46,167 bases of DNA from Candidatus Peribacteraceae bacterium (GCA_028718905.1 JAQUKV010000012.1:1-46167), one strand, 5' to 3'. Counted from the first letter of the stretch, positions 30,938-38,936 are shown. Program-made: numbers and translations. The notes: generated by a model from the sequence alone, not told the origin.

Positions 30938-31270
30938 CTATCCCCAAATGAAGTAGGAGGCGGTGCGCAGAATCGCCTGCGCTCCCACGACGATGCCCAG
31001 TGCCCAGAGCGCACCGATCATCATGTTCTTTCCGTTGGATTTACGCTTCTCATCCCCTGCGGAGATGGTGAACATGAAAGCGCCTGTCACGAAGACGGCC
31101 ACCGAGGCCATAGTGATCGTGCTTTTGAGCATGTTCACGATGCTGCCGAGGATGCTCTGCCATGTACGGTCCCCGTAGGCCCAGGATGTAACAGTGAAAG
31201 ACCCGAAAGCCTGTCCCTGGGCGCGTACGACCGGGATCAACCACTCGCCGATAGCCCTGAAGACGAACAT
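30938..31270 (-). CDS. Pilin-like small membrane protein (TrbC/VirB2-like layout)
   Basis: A 110-residue protein with an N-terminal hydrophobic part ending in VVRAQG (possible signal), then two membrane helices (about 52-70, TMASVAVFVTGAFMFTIS, and 84-104, MMIGALWALGIVVGAQAI) joined by a basic loop AGDEKRKSNGKN. This layout matches TrbC/VirB2 pilin-type subunits common in candidate-phyla genomes; the assignment is by layout, not by motif. It has the best -10 in the window (extended TGCTATAAT, 6 nt to the ATG), suggesting strong expression, as expected for a structural subunit. Confidence 0.65.
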   Translation of the reverse strand: MFVFRAIGEWLIPVVRAQGQAFGSFTVTSWAYGDRTWQSILGSIVNMLKSTITMASVAVFVTGAFMFTISAGDEKRKSNGKNMMIGALWALGIVVGAQAILRTASYFIWG

Positions 31271-31276
31271 CTGACC

Positions 31277-31285
31277 ATTATAGCA
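31277..31285 (-). promoter_or_regulatory. Consensus extended -10, leaderless
   Basis: Minus strand TGCTATAAT (hexamer 31277-31282) followed by GGTCAG and the ATG at 31270. Perfect hexamer and TGn; the A of ATG is the predicted +1. Confidence 0.75.
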
Positions 31286-31311
31286 CAGAATGCATTCTTC
31301 TGCAGACCCAT

Positions 31312-31340
31312 TTGCGGTACAGAAGCCGGAGTCCTACACT
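31312..31340 (+). promoter_or_regulatory. Promoter of the PBP gene
   Basis: -35 TTGCGG (31312-31317), 17 bp, -10 TACACT (31335-31340), 10 nt to the ATG at 31351. Confidence 0.6.
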
Positions 31341-31350
31341 CGATTCTCTT

Positions 31351-34300
31351 ATGGTTCCTGAGTTTGAGCTCCGGTCGCTTTCAAATGGACGGGCGGCCTC
31401 ACGGCCTTCGGCGCGCCGTTTGCCCTCCGCTTCTGGCGGGGGATTCCTCGGTGCACCCCTGCGTTTTTTCCGCGGTCTTCTCCGTATTTTTCTTCCGCCT
31501 TCCGGAACGCATAAACGCTTCAGGCGGTTCGTTCTGCGTGCCGGCTTGTTTTTTGTTATCGCGGGTGTGCTCTACCTGACGTATCTCTGGTTCACGCTTC
31601 CCGACATCAGCGATCCCAAGAGCCTCTTCGCCCCGCAGAGCACGGTCATCACCGACCGCAACGGTATCGAGCTCTATCGGCTTTTCAACGAGCAGGATCG
31701 CACGTTCGTTCCCGGAGCGCAGATTCCCGATTCCATGAAGAACGCGATCATTGCGATCGAGGATCAGCGTTTCTATGACCGCGGGTGTCTGGATGTTCGC
31801 GCCATGGTCCGCGTCGTCGTCCAACTGGGTCAGGCGGGAGGCGGCTCCACACTCACGAGGCAGCTCGCACGCAACGCGCTCGATCTCAAACAGGAGAATA
31901 TCGTCAGCCGTAAATTCAAAGAGGTGATTCTGGGCTGCCAGATGGAGTCCAAGTTCAGCAAGAACCAACTGCTGGAGCTCTATCTGAACTGGATCCCGTT
32001 CGGACAGAACGCGTATGGCATCGAGCAGGCCAGCCGCACCTATTTCGCACGTTCCGCTTCGGGGCTGACACTGGCACAGTCCGCCGTTCTGGCCGCCCTC
32101 CCGCAACGGCCTTCCTATTTCAATCCGTACGGATCCCATGTGCATACGAAAGTCAGCGGCGAGATCGTGCGCAAGATCCTGGATGGCACCATCACATCCG
32201 CTGCCGCTATCCCCGACGAGGATGTGACGATCGGGTTACTGGGTGCGCATATCGGCACGGGGGCGACGACCATCTACATAGGCGGTCGTGCGGATGCCGT
32301 TCTCAAGCGCATGCAGGAGCTCTCGATGATCACGGAGCAGCAGCAACTGCAGGCGCTGGATGATCTGGAAACGCTCACGTTCCAACCCATGCGCGATACC
32401 ATCCGTGCCCCGCACTTCGTTCTCTGGGTGCGTGACCAGGTCGAGCAGCTGCTGGGTGGGCAATCGGAGAAGGGCATCTTGGAGCGTGGCGGTCTCAAGG
32501 TGACTACGACGCTCGACTGGAGATTGCAGGAAATCGCCGAGAAGATCGTCGCGAATCATCGTGAAGACATTCTCAACCGTTTCGGCGCGCATAACATCGC
32601 TCTCGTCGCTCTCGATCCCCAAACGCGTGACGTGCTGGCGTATGTCGGCAATACCGATTACAGCGACGAGAAGGACGGCGGCAAGATCGACATGGTGCAG
32701 GCTCCCCGCCAGCCCGGCTCGAGTTTCAAGCCGATCGTGTATGCCGCCGCATTCCAGCAGGGATACACGCCCGCGACGATCCTCTACGACGTGACGACCA
32801 AGATCGGTGATGACCAGCCGCAGGATTTTGACGGCAAAGAAATGGGGCTTCTGACGATCCGTCAGGCGCTGGGTGCATCGCGCAACATCCCCGCCGCAAA
32901 GGCGTTCTTTCTCGCGGGAGGGGAGCAGCCGATCCTGGAGCTCGCGCGTGATCTCGGAGCGCCGGCGCCGCTGCAGCGGCGCAATGCCCTCGCTGCACCC
33001 TCCGGGTCCGGGAGTTTCGAGTACGGATGGCCGCTTGCACTCGGTGCCGCCGAGACGCCGCTTATGGAGATGGCGGAGGCGTACGCGTCGATCGGTGATG
33101 GAGGAATGTACAAACCTGTTGTGAGTATTCTCAAGGTGGAAGACCGGAAGGGGGCACTGCTCTATGCGCCCGAACGCGGCAAGGACGAACGACAGGTGCT
33201 CGATCCGCGCATTGCATATCAAATCACGTCGATTCTGAGCGATGTTTCGGTTCGTCCGTCGGATTACTGGAAGACGCAGCTCTCCGTTGCCGGTTACGCG
33301 TCTGCAGCCAAGACGGGTACGAGCAATAAATGTCTGGAGTGGCAGGACAAAAATACGTGCAAGCTCCGCAAGCCGGATAACGCATGGGTGCTCGGGTATA
33401 CCCCGGGTCTGGTGGCGGGCGTGTGGTCCGGAAATGCCAACAGCTCGGCCATGTACGAGAACGGGGGCGGGCTCAACACGTCGAGCCCCGTCTGGAAAGA
33501 ATTCATGGACCGCGCACACCGTATTCTTGTCCCTGCGCAGAAAGAATTCATGCCGCCTCCGGGCATCATTCAGCCACAGATTTCCATGCTTTCGGGCGAG
33601 CTCCCCACGGCCTGCACGCCCATTCAGTTCAGACGCGCGGATGTCTTTCTCGAGGAACGTCCGCCTCTCCTGCAGGATCCCGCCTGCGCACAACTGGTGG
33701 TGGATAAGGTCACGCATCTTCTTGCTTCGGATGCCTGTCCGCAGGAGGCGCAGGAGTCCGGCAGTTTCCTTGTTGCCAAGAGCATTCTCGCAGACCGCTG
33801 GCCGACGTGGGAGGAGGGCGTTCAGACGTGGGTGCGGCAGCAGATGGATCTGTGGTATGCCACGCCGGATCATTCAGGTTCCATTCTGCCGCTGCCCGTC
33901 GCGCCCACCGCGAAATGTGATCCTTCCCTCACGCCCGGACGGCTGGACCAGCCGACACTCACCATCCTCTCGCCTGACCAGAACGGGTCCGTGACGTATC
34001 CCGCTTTCCGTCCCCGCCTGAGCTACCGCGTCGGATCGCCCGTCCGCGAGATCCGCTTCGCCATCGACGGTAAACGCGTGGCCGTGCGGACAGCGGCGCC
34101 ATTCGATGAGCCTCTGCGCGTTCCGCGATCGATCAATGAGGACGGTCTGCACCGGTTTGAAGTCACGCTCATTGATGAGTATTACAACACTGTCACCAGC
34201 ACCGTCTCTTTCCGCTTCGGTGAGGGAGGAACGGGTATTTCCATTACCTTCTCGGAACCCGGCGGAGACACATCAATCGCATTGGGTGAGTCGCTTTCCA

Positions 34301-34515
34301 TGCGTGCGGATGTACGGGATCAGGACGGCGCGCTCAAGTACGTGCAGTTTTATCTCGATGATCTGCTGCTCACCACCAAACCCAAGGAACCCTTTGCACT
34401 CACCTACGGAGTGACAGTCAGCCCGGGCACGTATCGTCTGCGTGCCGTGGCAACGGACCTCACCGGCAAAACCACGGAAGACTCCCTCTCCCTTACGGTC
34501 ACGGCGAAGCAGTGA
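31351..34515 (+). CDS. Bifunctional class A penicillin-binding protein with Ig-like C-terminal tail
   Basis: A 1054-residue peptidoglycan synthase. Layout: basic cytoplasmic N-terminus, one membrane helix (about 63-82), glycosyltransferase-51 domain (about 95-270) with catalytic Glu137 in IAIEDQRF and GGSTLTRQLARN, transpeptidase domain (about 360-690) with nucleophile Ser457 in the SSFK motif, ASRN as SxN, and KTGTSN (654-659). The tail (about 870-1053) holds two Ig/bacterial-adhesin-like domains (TLTILSPDQNGSVTYP...; GTGISITFSEPGGDTS...), longer than ordinary PBP1a and reminiscent of PBP1C. Polymerises and crosslinks glycan outside the membrane. The start at 31351 follows promoter position; the earlier TTG at 31312 is the -35. 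Confidence 0.94.
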   Translation: MVPEFELRSLSNGRAASRPSARRLPSASGGGFLGAPLRFFRGLLRIFLPPSGTHKRFRRFVLRAGLFFVIAGVLYLTYLWFTLPDISDPKSLFAPQSTVITDRNGIELYRLFNEQDRTFVPGAQIPDSMKNAIIAIEDQRFYDRGCLDVRAMVRVVVQLGQAGGGSTLTRQLARNALDLKQENIVSRKFKEVILGCQMESKFSKNQLLELYLNWIPFGQNAYGIEQASRTYFARSASGLTLAQSAVLAALPQRPSYFNPYGSHVHTKVSGEIVRKILDGTITSAAAIPDEDVTIGLLGAHIGTGATTIYIGGRADAVLKRMQELSMITEQQQLQALDDLETLTFQPMRDTIRAPHFVLWVRDQVEQLLGGQSEKGILERGGLKVTTTLDWRLQEIAEKIVANHREDILNRFGAHNIALVALDPQTRDVLAYVGNTDYSDEKDGGKIDMVQAPRQPGSSFKPIVYAAAFQQGYTPATILYDVTTKIGDDQPQDFDGKEMGLLTIRQALGASRNIPAAKAFFLAGGEQPILELARDLGAPAPLQRRNALAAPSGSGSFEYGWPLALGAAETPLMEMAEAYASIGDGGMYKPVVSILKVEDRKGALLYAPERGKDERQVLDPRIAYQITSILSDVSVRPSDYWKTQLSVAGYASAAKTGTSNKCLEWQDKNTCKLRKPDNAWVLGYTPGLVAGVWSGNANSSAMYENGGGLNTSSPVWKEFMDRAHRILVPAQKEFMPPPGIIQPQISMLSGELPTACTPIQFRRADVFLEERPPLLQDPACAQLVVDKVTHLLASDACPQEAQESGSFLVAKSILADRWPTWEEGVQTWVRQQMDLWYATPDHSGSILPLPVAPTAKCDPSLTPGRLDQPTLTILSPDQNGSVTYPAFRPRLSYRVGSPVREIRFAIDGKRVAVRTAAPFDEPLRVPRSINEDGLHRFEVTLIDEYYNTVTSTVSFRFGEGGTGISITFSEPGGDTSIALGESLSMRADVRDQDGALKYVQFYLDDLLLTTKPKEPFALTYGVTVSPGTYRLRAVATDLTGKTTEDSLSLTVTAKQ

Positions 34516-34556
34516 TGCAGCCGGATATCTCTCCTGTTCGCCCAGGACGCGTCGCT

Positions 34557-34585
34557 TTGTCGAATATGGCTAAAACTGCTATAAT
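34557..34585 (+). promoter_or_regulatory. Strong promoter of the GT-C gene at 34.6 kb
   Basis: -35 TTGTCG (34557-34562), 17 bp, extended -10 TGCTATAAT (hexamer 34580-34585). No ATG, GTG or TTG lies in frame within 80 nt downstream; the codon 6 nt after the -10 is ATT (34592-34594), in frame. Confidence 0.7.
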
Positions 34586-34669
34586 TATTGGATTTTCTCA
34601 AACAAACACATACTGCATTTTCTTTTCCGGCGCGGCAGAACCAAATATCACCTTTATCAGGGGTGGAAT

Positions 34670-36328
34670 GTGCTGGTCATTCTCATATTCGCATTCGCGT
34701 TCGTCGTTCTGTTTTCCACGATCGTTCCGTACAACATGGATGAATTCATCCATTACGACACCATTCTCTGTTACCTCTATCCCGGTAACAACCTCCACGG
34801 AACCTGTGATCCATTTAAGCTCAATTTTCTCAATACCGGGTTCATCCTTCCGCTTCGGGCTTATCACTACTCAGGCAGTTTTCCGTCGGTTTACTTTCTC
34901 CCCATCATCCTGTTGTGGAGCAGTCCGCTCGCTGCACGCAGTCTGGGGATGGTTTTTATGCTTCTCGGAGGATTGATCGCCGCACGCATGTTCAGATTCA
35001 AACCTTTGCATGTATTTCTTGGACTTGGGGCTCTTTTTCCCTATCTCTTTCAGCACTTGGTAGATACGGGCCCTATTGGCTTCCACATTCTCAGTGTTTT
35101 TCTCATTTATGCCCTTTTGGATCGCTGGTGTTCCACCCTGAAGACTCGCTACATCTGCGCCATCACACTGCTCCTCTTCTGCGGGATTTGGACGAAGTTT
35201 GCGTATTTTTGGTACGTACCAGGGTTCGCCGTTTTTCTGCTCATTCACTCCATTCGTCACCGTCGTTTTCTCTTCACAGGAAGACATTTGGCTCTCTTTC
35301 TCGGGCAGTCCGCAAGTGCCCTTCTTGTTCTTCTCATTCTTGTCGGGTCACTGCTGTTGTCGACGGCGCCGGATAATCCTGCATTCAAACCTTTCCTCGA
35401 TACCATCATTCATAGCGACGCCCTTTCGTTTTCGGAACTTCTCCACGGCGTATGGTGGCATTCGCCAGTCGTGACCGCGCTCATCCATCCCCTGGAAGCC
35501 ACTCAGAGAGTGTTTGAGGTTATTCCTGCAAATGTTCCTTCTCTTCTGTATTCGGTTGTCATTTACCTTTCGGTTCCTTTGATCCTGTTTATCCTGTTAC
35601 TGACTGAAAGAAAATTCATCGACCGAAAACATCTTCTCGTACCAGCGGCACTCATGGTCGCCTTCTTTCTTACAGTCGTCATGATTGCACGAACGAAAGG
35701 GGCAGGAGCCATGCATCATGCAATTCTGAGTTATCCTTTTCTTATTTTGGCTACGCTCGCAACCATTCGATGCCTTCTCGATGCTGTTGCGCATTCTTCC
35801 CGTACATGGTTGCGCTGGATTCTCATCGTATGGCTTGCAGCGTACGTTATCGTCAATTTGATATTCTGCATCAAATTCCCCACTCAACCCTATCGTTTCC
35901 ATGACGATCCCGAAAAATTCCTCGTTCACACGATGATCAATACCGGCTCAATCCCCGATCGCACCATGGTTCTTGTAGTGGATTGGGGCATGTTCTACTA
36001 CTCAGGCCTCTTCGGCTCATCGAAGAAGAGCGTCCTCTTTGAGTGGGGGCTCAAAGACGAGGCGCGAATCAGGGCACTGCAGGACTTGGCCCATCGGAAC
36101 GGAAGAAAAATTGTCGTTCTCTACACCTCCAGAGAAACGGCATCAAATCTGCCACTCATCCAGCAGGTCGTCCCTCTCGAGCGCTGTGCCGCAACTCCGC
36201 TCAATGCCGCTTGGGTGCTACTTTTCGAGCCAGATGCAGAGCTCAATGAAATTTGCAATGCATACACATTGATGCAGCACGCGCCTGTTGCTCAACAGCT
36301 CCTTCTTCGGGCGTCACTCACGCAGTGA
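34670..36328 (+). CDS. GT-C type polytopic membrane glycosyltransferase-like protein
   Basis: About 552 residues from the GTG at 34670, with roughly ten to eleven membrane helices and a soluble C-terminal domain. After helix 1 comes PYNMDEFIHYD, the acidic first-loop motif of GT-C enzymes that use polyprenyl-phosphate sugars. The frame is open upstream to 34574 and encodes a plausible cytoplasmic leader (HFLFRRGRTKYHLYQGWN) just before helix 1, so the real start may be the ATT at 34592, exactly 6 nt after a TATAAT; that would add 26 residues. Base composition is lower in GC than its neighbours. Acceptor unknown. Confidence 0.75.
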   Translation: MLVILIFAFAFVVLFSTIVPYNMDEFIHYDTILCYLYPGNNLHGTCDPFKLNFLNTGFILPLRAYHYSGSFPSVYFLPIILLWSSPLAARSLGMVFMLLGGLIAARMFRFKPLHVFLGLGALFPYLFQHLVDTGPIGFHILSVFLIYALLDRWCSTLKTRYICAITLLLFCGIWTKFAYFWYVPGFAVFLLIHSIRHRRFLFTGRHLALFLGQSASALLVLLILVGSLLLSTAPDNPAFKPFLDTIIHSDALSFSELLHGVWWHSPVVTALIHPLEATQRVFEVIPANVPSLLYSVVIYLSVPLILFILLLTERKFIDRKHLLVPAALMVAFFLTVVMIARTKGAGAMHHAILSYPFLILATLATIRCLLDAVAHSSRTWLRWILIVWLAAYVIVNLIFCIKFPTQPYRFHDDPEKFLVHTMINTGSIPDRTMVLVVDWGMFYYSGLFGSSKKSVLFEWGLKDEARIRALQDLAHRNGRKIVVLYTSRETASNLPLIQQVVPLERCAATPLNAAWVLLFEPDAELNEICNAYTLMQHAPVAQQLLLRASLTQ

Positions 36329-36358
36329 AAGACAGTTATGTTTTGTACCACAGCCGGA

Positions 36359-37105
36359 TCAGAACTTTGCAGCGACCTCATCCGCGATTTCCGCATTCGT
36401 GTGCACTTCAGAAACATCTTCATCCTCCTCGATTGCCCCGATGAGGTTCATTAAATTCTGCGCGGTGGCGAGGTCCGTCACCGCCACTTTCTGCGTGGGC
36501 ACGAATTTGAGGCCGGACAGAGGCACTTCGCAGCCGGCAGCCTTCAAGATGTCCCGTACTTTCGGCCATTGCAGAGCGCTCGTGACCACTTCGACCGTGT
36601 CGGCGGACCACTCGATATCCTCGGCTCCCGCATCGATGAGCCGGAGCTCCAGATCCTCGGAGCTTCGCAGGCCAGATTTTTTGCCGATGACCACCCCTTT
36701 CTGCTGGAACATCCAGAGTACCGATCCGGACTCCGTCCACCGCCCACCGCGCCGCTCCAGAATCGACCGCACGGAACCCAGTGTCCTGTTCTTGTTATCG
36801 GTGAGACACTCGATTACCATGGCGACATTGCCGGGACCGTAGGCGGCGTACATTTCTACGGCCATCTGTTCCCCCTTGAGTTCGCCCGATCCCTTCTTGA
36901 TCGCGCGATCAATGTTCGCGTTCGGCACGCCGTCGGCTTTGGCATTGTCAATCGCCGTTCGGAGTGACGGATTCATGACCGGATCCGGTCCGCCGCGCGC
37001 CGCCATTTCGACCAGACGCGCATGACGCGTGTAGATCTTGCCGCGTTTTTGATCCTGTGCAGTCTTGCGCACCTTGATGTTGGCCCATTTGGAGTGTCCA
37101 GACAT
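36359..37105 (-). CDS. yebC: YebC/PmpR family protein (TACO1-like)
   Basis: A 248-residue YebC. Seen: invariant N-terminus SGHSKWANIKVRKTAQDQKRGKIYTRHARLVEMAARGG, NLRTAIDNAKADGVPNANIDRAIKKGSGE-like segment (PSLRTAIDNAKADGVP), YAAYGPGNVAMVIECLTDNKNRT and GSVLWMFQQKG. Classically annotated as a transcription regulator; more recent work on the family points to a translation factor that relieves ribosome stalling at proline stretches. Cytoplasmic. Sits near rpsR-rpsF on the same strand. The immediate 5' flank is an octamer array that contains TAAACT 13 nt before the ATG. Confidence 0.95.
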   Translation of the reverse strand: MSGHSKWANIKVRKTAQDQKRGKIYTRHARLVEMAARGGPDPVMNPSLRTAIDNAKADGVPNANIDRAIKKGSGELKGEQMAVEMYAAYGPGNVAMVIECLTDNKNRTLGSVRSILERRGGRWTESGSVLWMFQQKGVVIGKKSGLRSSEDLELRLIDAGAEDIEWSADTVEVVTSALQWPKVRDILKAAGCEVPLSGLKFVPTQKVAVTDLATAQNLMNLIGAIEEDEDVSEVHTNAEIADEVAAKF

Positions 37106-37107
37106 AG

Positions 37108-37150
37108 AAGAGTTTGGAAGTTTACCTGTTTAAAAGTTTACCAGTTTGTG
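37108..37150. repeat. AGTTTACC octamer array, 3' side of the four-helix-bundle gene
   Basis: Units AGTTTGGA, AGTTTACC, TGTTTAAA, AGTTTACC, AGTTTGTG (8-nt period). It encodes the last residues of the four-helix-bundle protein and the 5' flank of yebC. A related inverted copy is at 37557-37597. Confidence 0.8.
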
Positions 37151-37559
37151 GCACATATTTCTTTGTACGCTTCTTTTCTTGTGCCACTCCGGGGGAACGC
37201 AAATACGCTTCCAAGTTCGCAAGCATTTTGCTGATACAGATCGCATGATCGGCAATATCTCGGAATTCTTCTGCAGTGACATAGTCCTCATCAAGAGCAT
37301 CGTACATGTGTGCCCTTGTTTCTCCGGCGGACCGTTTTGCAATACCCAGGAAGGCCGCGAATTCCAAAACATTCGATGCTTCGAATCCCTCTGCGATATT
37401 TGCCCCAATCGAACGGACAGACCGGGTAATTTGATCGATGAATGCAAAATCCTTCCTCACGTGATCTCGACGACAGATGGCGCGGATTTTCTTCGTCAGG
37501 GCACGTGCTTCTTTCCAAGCCTCGATCTCCTCGAACGAATGGAATGTTGTCATCTGCAC
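37122..37559 (-). CDS. Four helix bundle protein (23S rRNA intervening-sequence protein family)
   Basis: A 145-residue protein of the S23/IVP four-helix-bundle family (TIGR02436-like). Seen: SFEEIEAWKEARALTKKI at helix 1, DQITRSVRSIGANIAEGFE (the family signature) and FLGIAKRSAGETRAHMYDALD. The function of this family is not established; homologues occur in rRNA intervening sequences and as avd accessory proteins, but there is no rRNA or retroelement here. Both gene ends lie in inverted AGTTTACC/GGTAAACT arrays, and the C-terminal VPQTGKLLNR is array-encoded, suggesting the gene moves or arrives with such arrays. Confidence 0.88.
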   Translation of the reverse strand: MQMTTFHSFEEIEAWKEARALTKKIRAICRRDHVRKDFAFIDQITRSVRSIGANIAEGFEASNVLEFAAFLGIAKRSAGETRAHMYDALDEDYVTAEEFRDIADHAICISKMLANLEAYLRSPGVAQEKKRTKKYVPQTGKLLNR

Positions 37560-37600
37560 CAGTAAACCATCAAACTGCCAAACCGGTAAACTTATTTCCG
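37557..37600. repeat. GGTAAACT array, 5' side of the four-helix-bundle gene
   Basis: CCAGTAAACCATCAAACTG then CCAAACCGGTAAACTTATTT; reverse complement of the array at 37108-37150. It fills the gap between rpsR and the four-helix-bundle gene. Confidence 0.7.
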
Positions 37601-37834
37601 GTAGGAAACCATGCCCATGAAGCGCGCTCTCTCAATCGCGTTTTTGAGCATCTTCTGGTGCTTGAGGCACAGCCCCGTGTAGTAACGCTTCATGATGTTG
37701 CCGAAGTAATCGAGGAATGGCTTGATCGTCGGGTAATCCTTGTAGTCCAAGTACTTTGTCTCTTTCAGACAGAAAGGGCATTTCTTCAGGCGCGGGTCGG
37801 AGCGCTGTTGCTGTTGCTGCTTGCGATGGTCCAT
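37592..37834 (-). CDS. rpsR: Small ribosomal subunit protein bS18
   Basis: An 80-residue bS18. Gln-rich N-terminus (KQQQQQRSDP), then KKCPFCLKETKYLDYKDYPTIKPFLDYFGNIMKRYYTGLCLKHQKMLKNAIERARFMGMVSY, matching the family core. The CPFC...C..H cysteines are the zinc-binding form of S18. It lies in the platform of the 30S subunit together with bS6, encoded just upstream. The intercistronic gap of 38 nt is a TAGGG-type array. No Shine-Dalgarno. Confidence 0.96.
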   Translation of the reverse strand: MDHRKQQQQQRSDPRLKKCPFCLKETKYLDYKDYPTIKPFLDYFGNIMKRYYTGLCLKHQKMLKNAIERARFMGMVSYRK

Positions 37835-37841
37835 TTGAAGC

Positions 37842-37871
37842 GAGGGTTAGGAATAGGGGGTAGGGCGTAGG
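37842..37871. repeat. TAGGG-type array between rpsF and rpsR
   Basis: GGGTTAGGAATAGGGGG then TAGGGCGTAGG; near-identical over about 29 nt to the array at the pheT 3' end (21198-21226). Confidence 0.8.
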
Positions 37872-37872
37872 A

Positions 37873-38439
37873 TCAGAGGCCGAGGGTATCGTCAGAGATC
37901 AGTTCGTCCAGTTTCTTCGACAAGTCGGCTTCTTCGAGTGTGGACGTGACTTCCTTCTTTTTCGCCTCCTTCTTTACCTCTGTGCGCTTGGCATCGCGCT
38001 TGGCCTTCTCCACCACCTTGCGTTGCAGCTTCGTCTCCTCCTCTTTGCGCTTCGTCTCCACGGCCGTCACCTTGTCTTTCTGCCACTGTTCGAAGGCCTG
38101 CGAGTACTTCACCATTTCATAGCCTTTGGGAGGTTTGACCATGAGATGTCGCAGGACATTCGGGAGGATCCTGAGTTGCCGGTCCACCTCTTTCATCTTG
38201 GCCGGATCCATTTCGTAGTAAAGGACGATAAAATTGCCTTCGGTGTGTTTCTTGATGGGATAGGCAAGACCGCGCCTGCCCCACGCATCTTTGGCGATTT
38301 GTTTGCCTTCCGCTTCTGCAAAAATCTCGTCGATCCCCTTCAAAAGGATCTGCTCTTCTTTCTGCGAGAGATTGCTCGGGTAGAGGACACAGAATTCGTA
38401 GATGACCGTGTCTTCCGATGTGGGTACGAGGGATGTCAT
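37873..38439 (-). CDS. rpsF: Small ribosomal subunit protein bS6 with long charged C-terminal extension
   Basis: A 188-residue bS6, about twice the usual 95-110. The S6 fold is at about 10-110: YEFCVLYPSNLSQKEEQILLKGIDEIF, GRRGLAYPIKKHTEGNFIVLYYEMDP, LRILPNVLRHLMVKPPKGYE. Residues 115-188 are an extended Lys/Glu/Arg-rich predicted helix (WQKDKVTAVETKRKEEETKLQRK...) ending in an acidic tail. It pairs with bS18; ssb, usually between the two genes, is absent. The likely promoter is TTGACC (38582-38587), 18 bp, TACAGT (38558-38563), giving a leader of about 110 nt that carries two hairpins. Confidence 0.93.
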   Translation of the reverse strand: MTSLVPTSEDTVIYEFCVLYPSNLSQKEEQILLKGIDEIFAEAEGKQIAKDAWGRRGLAYPIKKHTEGNFIVLYYEMDPAKMKEVDRQLRILPNVLRHLMVKPPKGYEMVKYSQAFEQWQKDKVTAVETKRKEEETKLQRKVVEKAKRDAKRTEVKKEAKKKEVTSTLEEADLSKKLDELISDDTLGL

Positions 38440-38587
38440 ACGACTTGTGGGTAAAACCGATTTCGCAGTGGAAGGAAATCGCCCTTCGGCTCGTCCCGCA
38501 TGTGCGGGACTCGCTCAGGGTGATTCCCGTTCCATGGGAATCAGAAATCGCGGGGAAACTGTAGGGCTCCCGAGAAGGGTAGGTCAA
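38440..38587 (-). promoter_or_regulatory. rpsF promoter and repeat-containing leader
   Basis: Minus strand: -35 TTGACC (38582-38587), 18 bp, -10 TACAGT (38558-38563). The leader contains the hairpin GATTCCC (38522-38528)/GGGAATC (38536-38542) and a CCCTGAGCGAG/..CCGAAGGG dispersed element with an internal GTCCCGCA/TGCGGGAC hairpin (about 38490-38520). It may have been inserted between promoter and gene, or act as a ribosomal-protein autoregulatory site. Confidence 0.5.
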
Positions 38588-38599
38588 GCGGGTTCTTCG

Positions 38600-38728
38600 T
38601 TAAATAGGATGCCCTTCGACTTGTCGCTTCACTCCTCGCTCAGGGCATTCTGCTCAAGGAATGAATGGTCGTAGGCGCGGAGCGCCGGGGACCATGAGCG
38701 AAGCCGAACAAAGTGAGGCTGAGTCGAA
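38600..38728. repeat. Dispersed CTTCG/GCTCAG elements upstream of the tRNA-Thr locus
   Basis: GCCCTTCGACTTGTCGC...CTCGCTCAGGGC (38609-38648) and GGACCATGAGCGAAGCC...GAGGCTGAGTCGAATGG (38690-38731) are inverted elements of the same kind as those at 2033, 4705 and 44764. No gene seen here. Confidence 0.6.
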
Positions 38729-38848
38729 TGGAGCCGCCCACGAGGATTTCCATCTTCGCTCTGCGGAGCTTCGGCGGACAGGGAACTCTTCGGCCCCCTC
38801 CTTACCACGGATATGCCGCTGCGCGGGGCTTGGCACTGAGCTAGGGCG
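38729..38848 (-). pseudogene. Broken tRNA-Thr copy with insertion
   Basis: On the minus strand it keeps the 5' GCCGCCCTAGCTCAGTG, the centre GTGGTAAGGAGGGGG and the 3' ATCCTCGTGGGCGGCTCCA of the intact tRNA-Thr that begins 13 nt away. The D-arm/anticodon 5' stem and the T arm are replaced by unrelated sequence, the latter including CGAAGCTCCGCAGAGCGAAG, a dispersed-repeat hairpin. The anticodon stem cannot form, so it is not functional as tRNA. Confidence 0.75.
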
Positions 38849-38861
38849 GCTTGGGAAGCAC

Positions 38862-38936
38862 AATGGAGCCGCCCACGAGGATTGAACTCGTGACCCCCTC
38901 CTTACCATGGAGGTGCTCTACCACTGAGCTAGGGCG
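38862..38936 (-). tRNA. tRNA-Thr(GGT)
   Basis: 75 nt with encoded CCA. Acceptor GCCGCCC (38930-38936) pairs with GGGCGGC (38866-38872); discriminator T; CCA at 38862-38864. Anticodon stem CCTCC/GGAGG with loop ATGGTAA gives anticodon GGT. T arm CACGAGTTCAATCCTCGTG. All four arms pair. Confidence 0.95.

Noticed and set aside
32236..33873. A 545-codon open frame antisense to the PBP gene
   Set aside because: No family features, His/Arg-rich shadow composition, and it lies opposite the conserved transpeptidase domain. The same reasoning removes the 432-codon frame at 8566-9864 (opposite ugd) and the 392-codon frame at 39552-40730 (opposite sufS).
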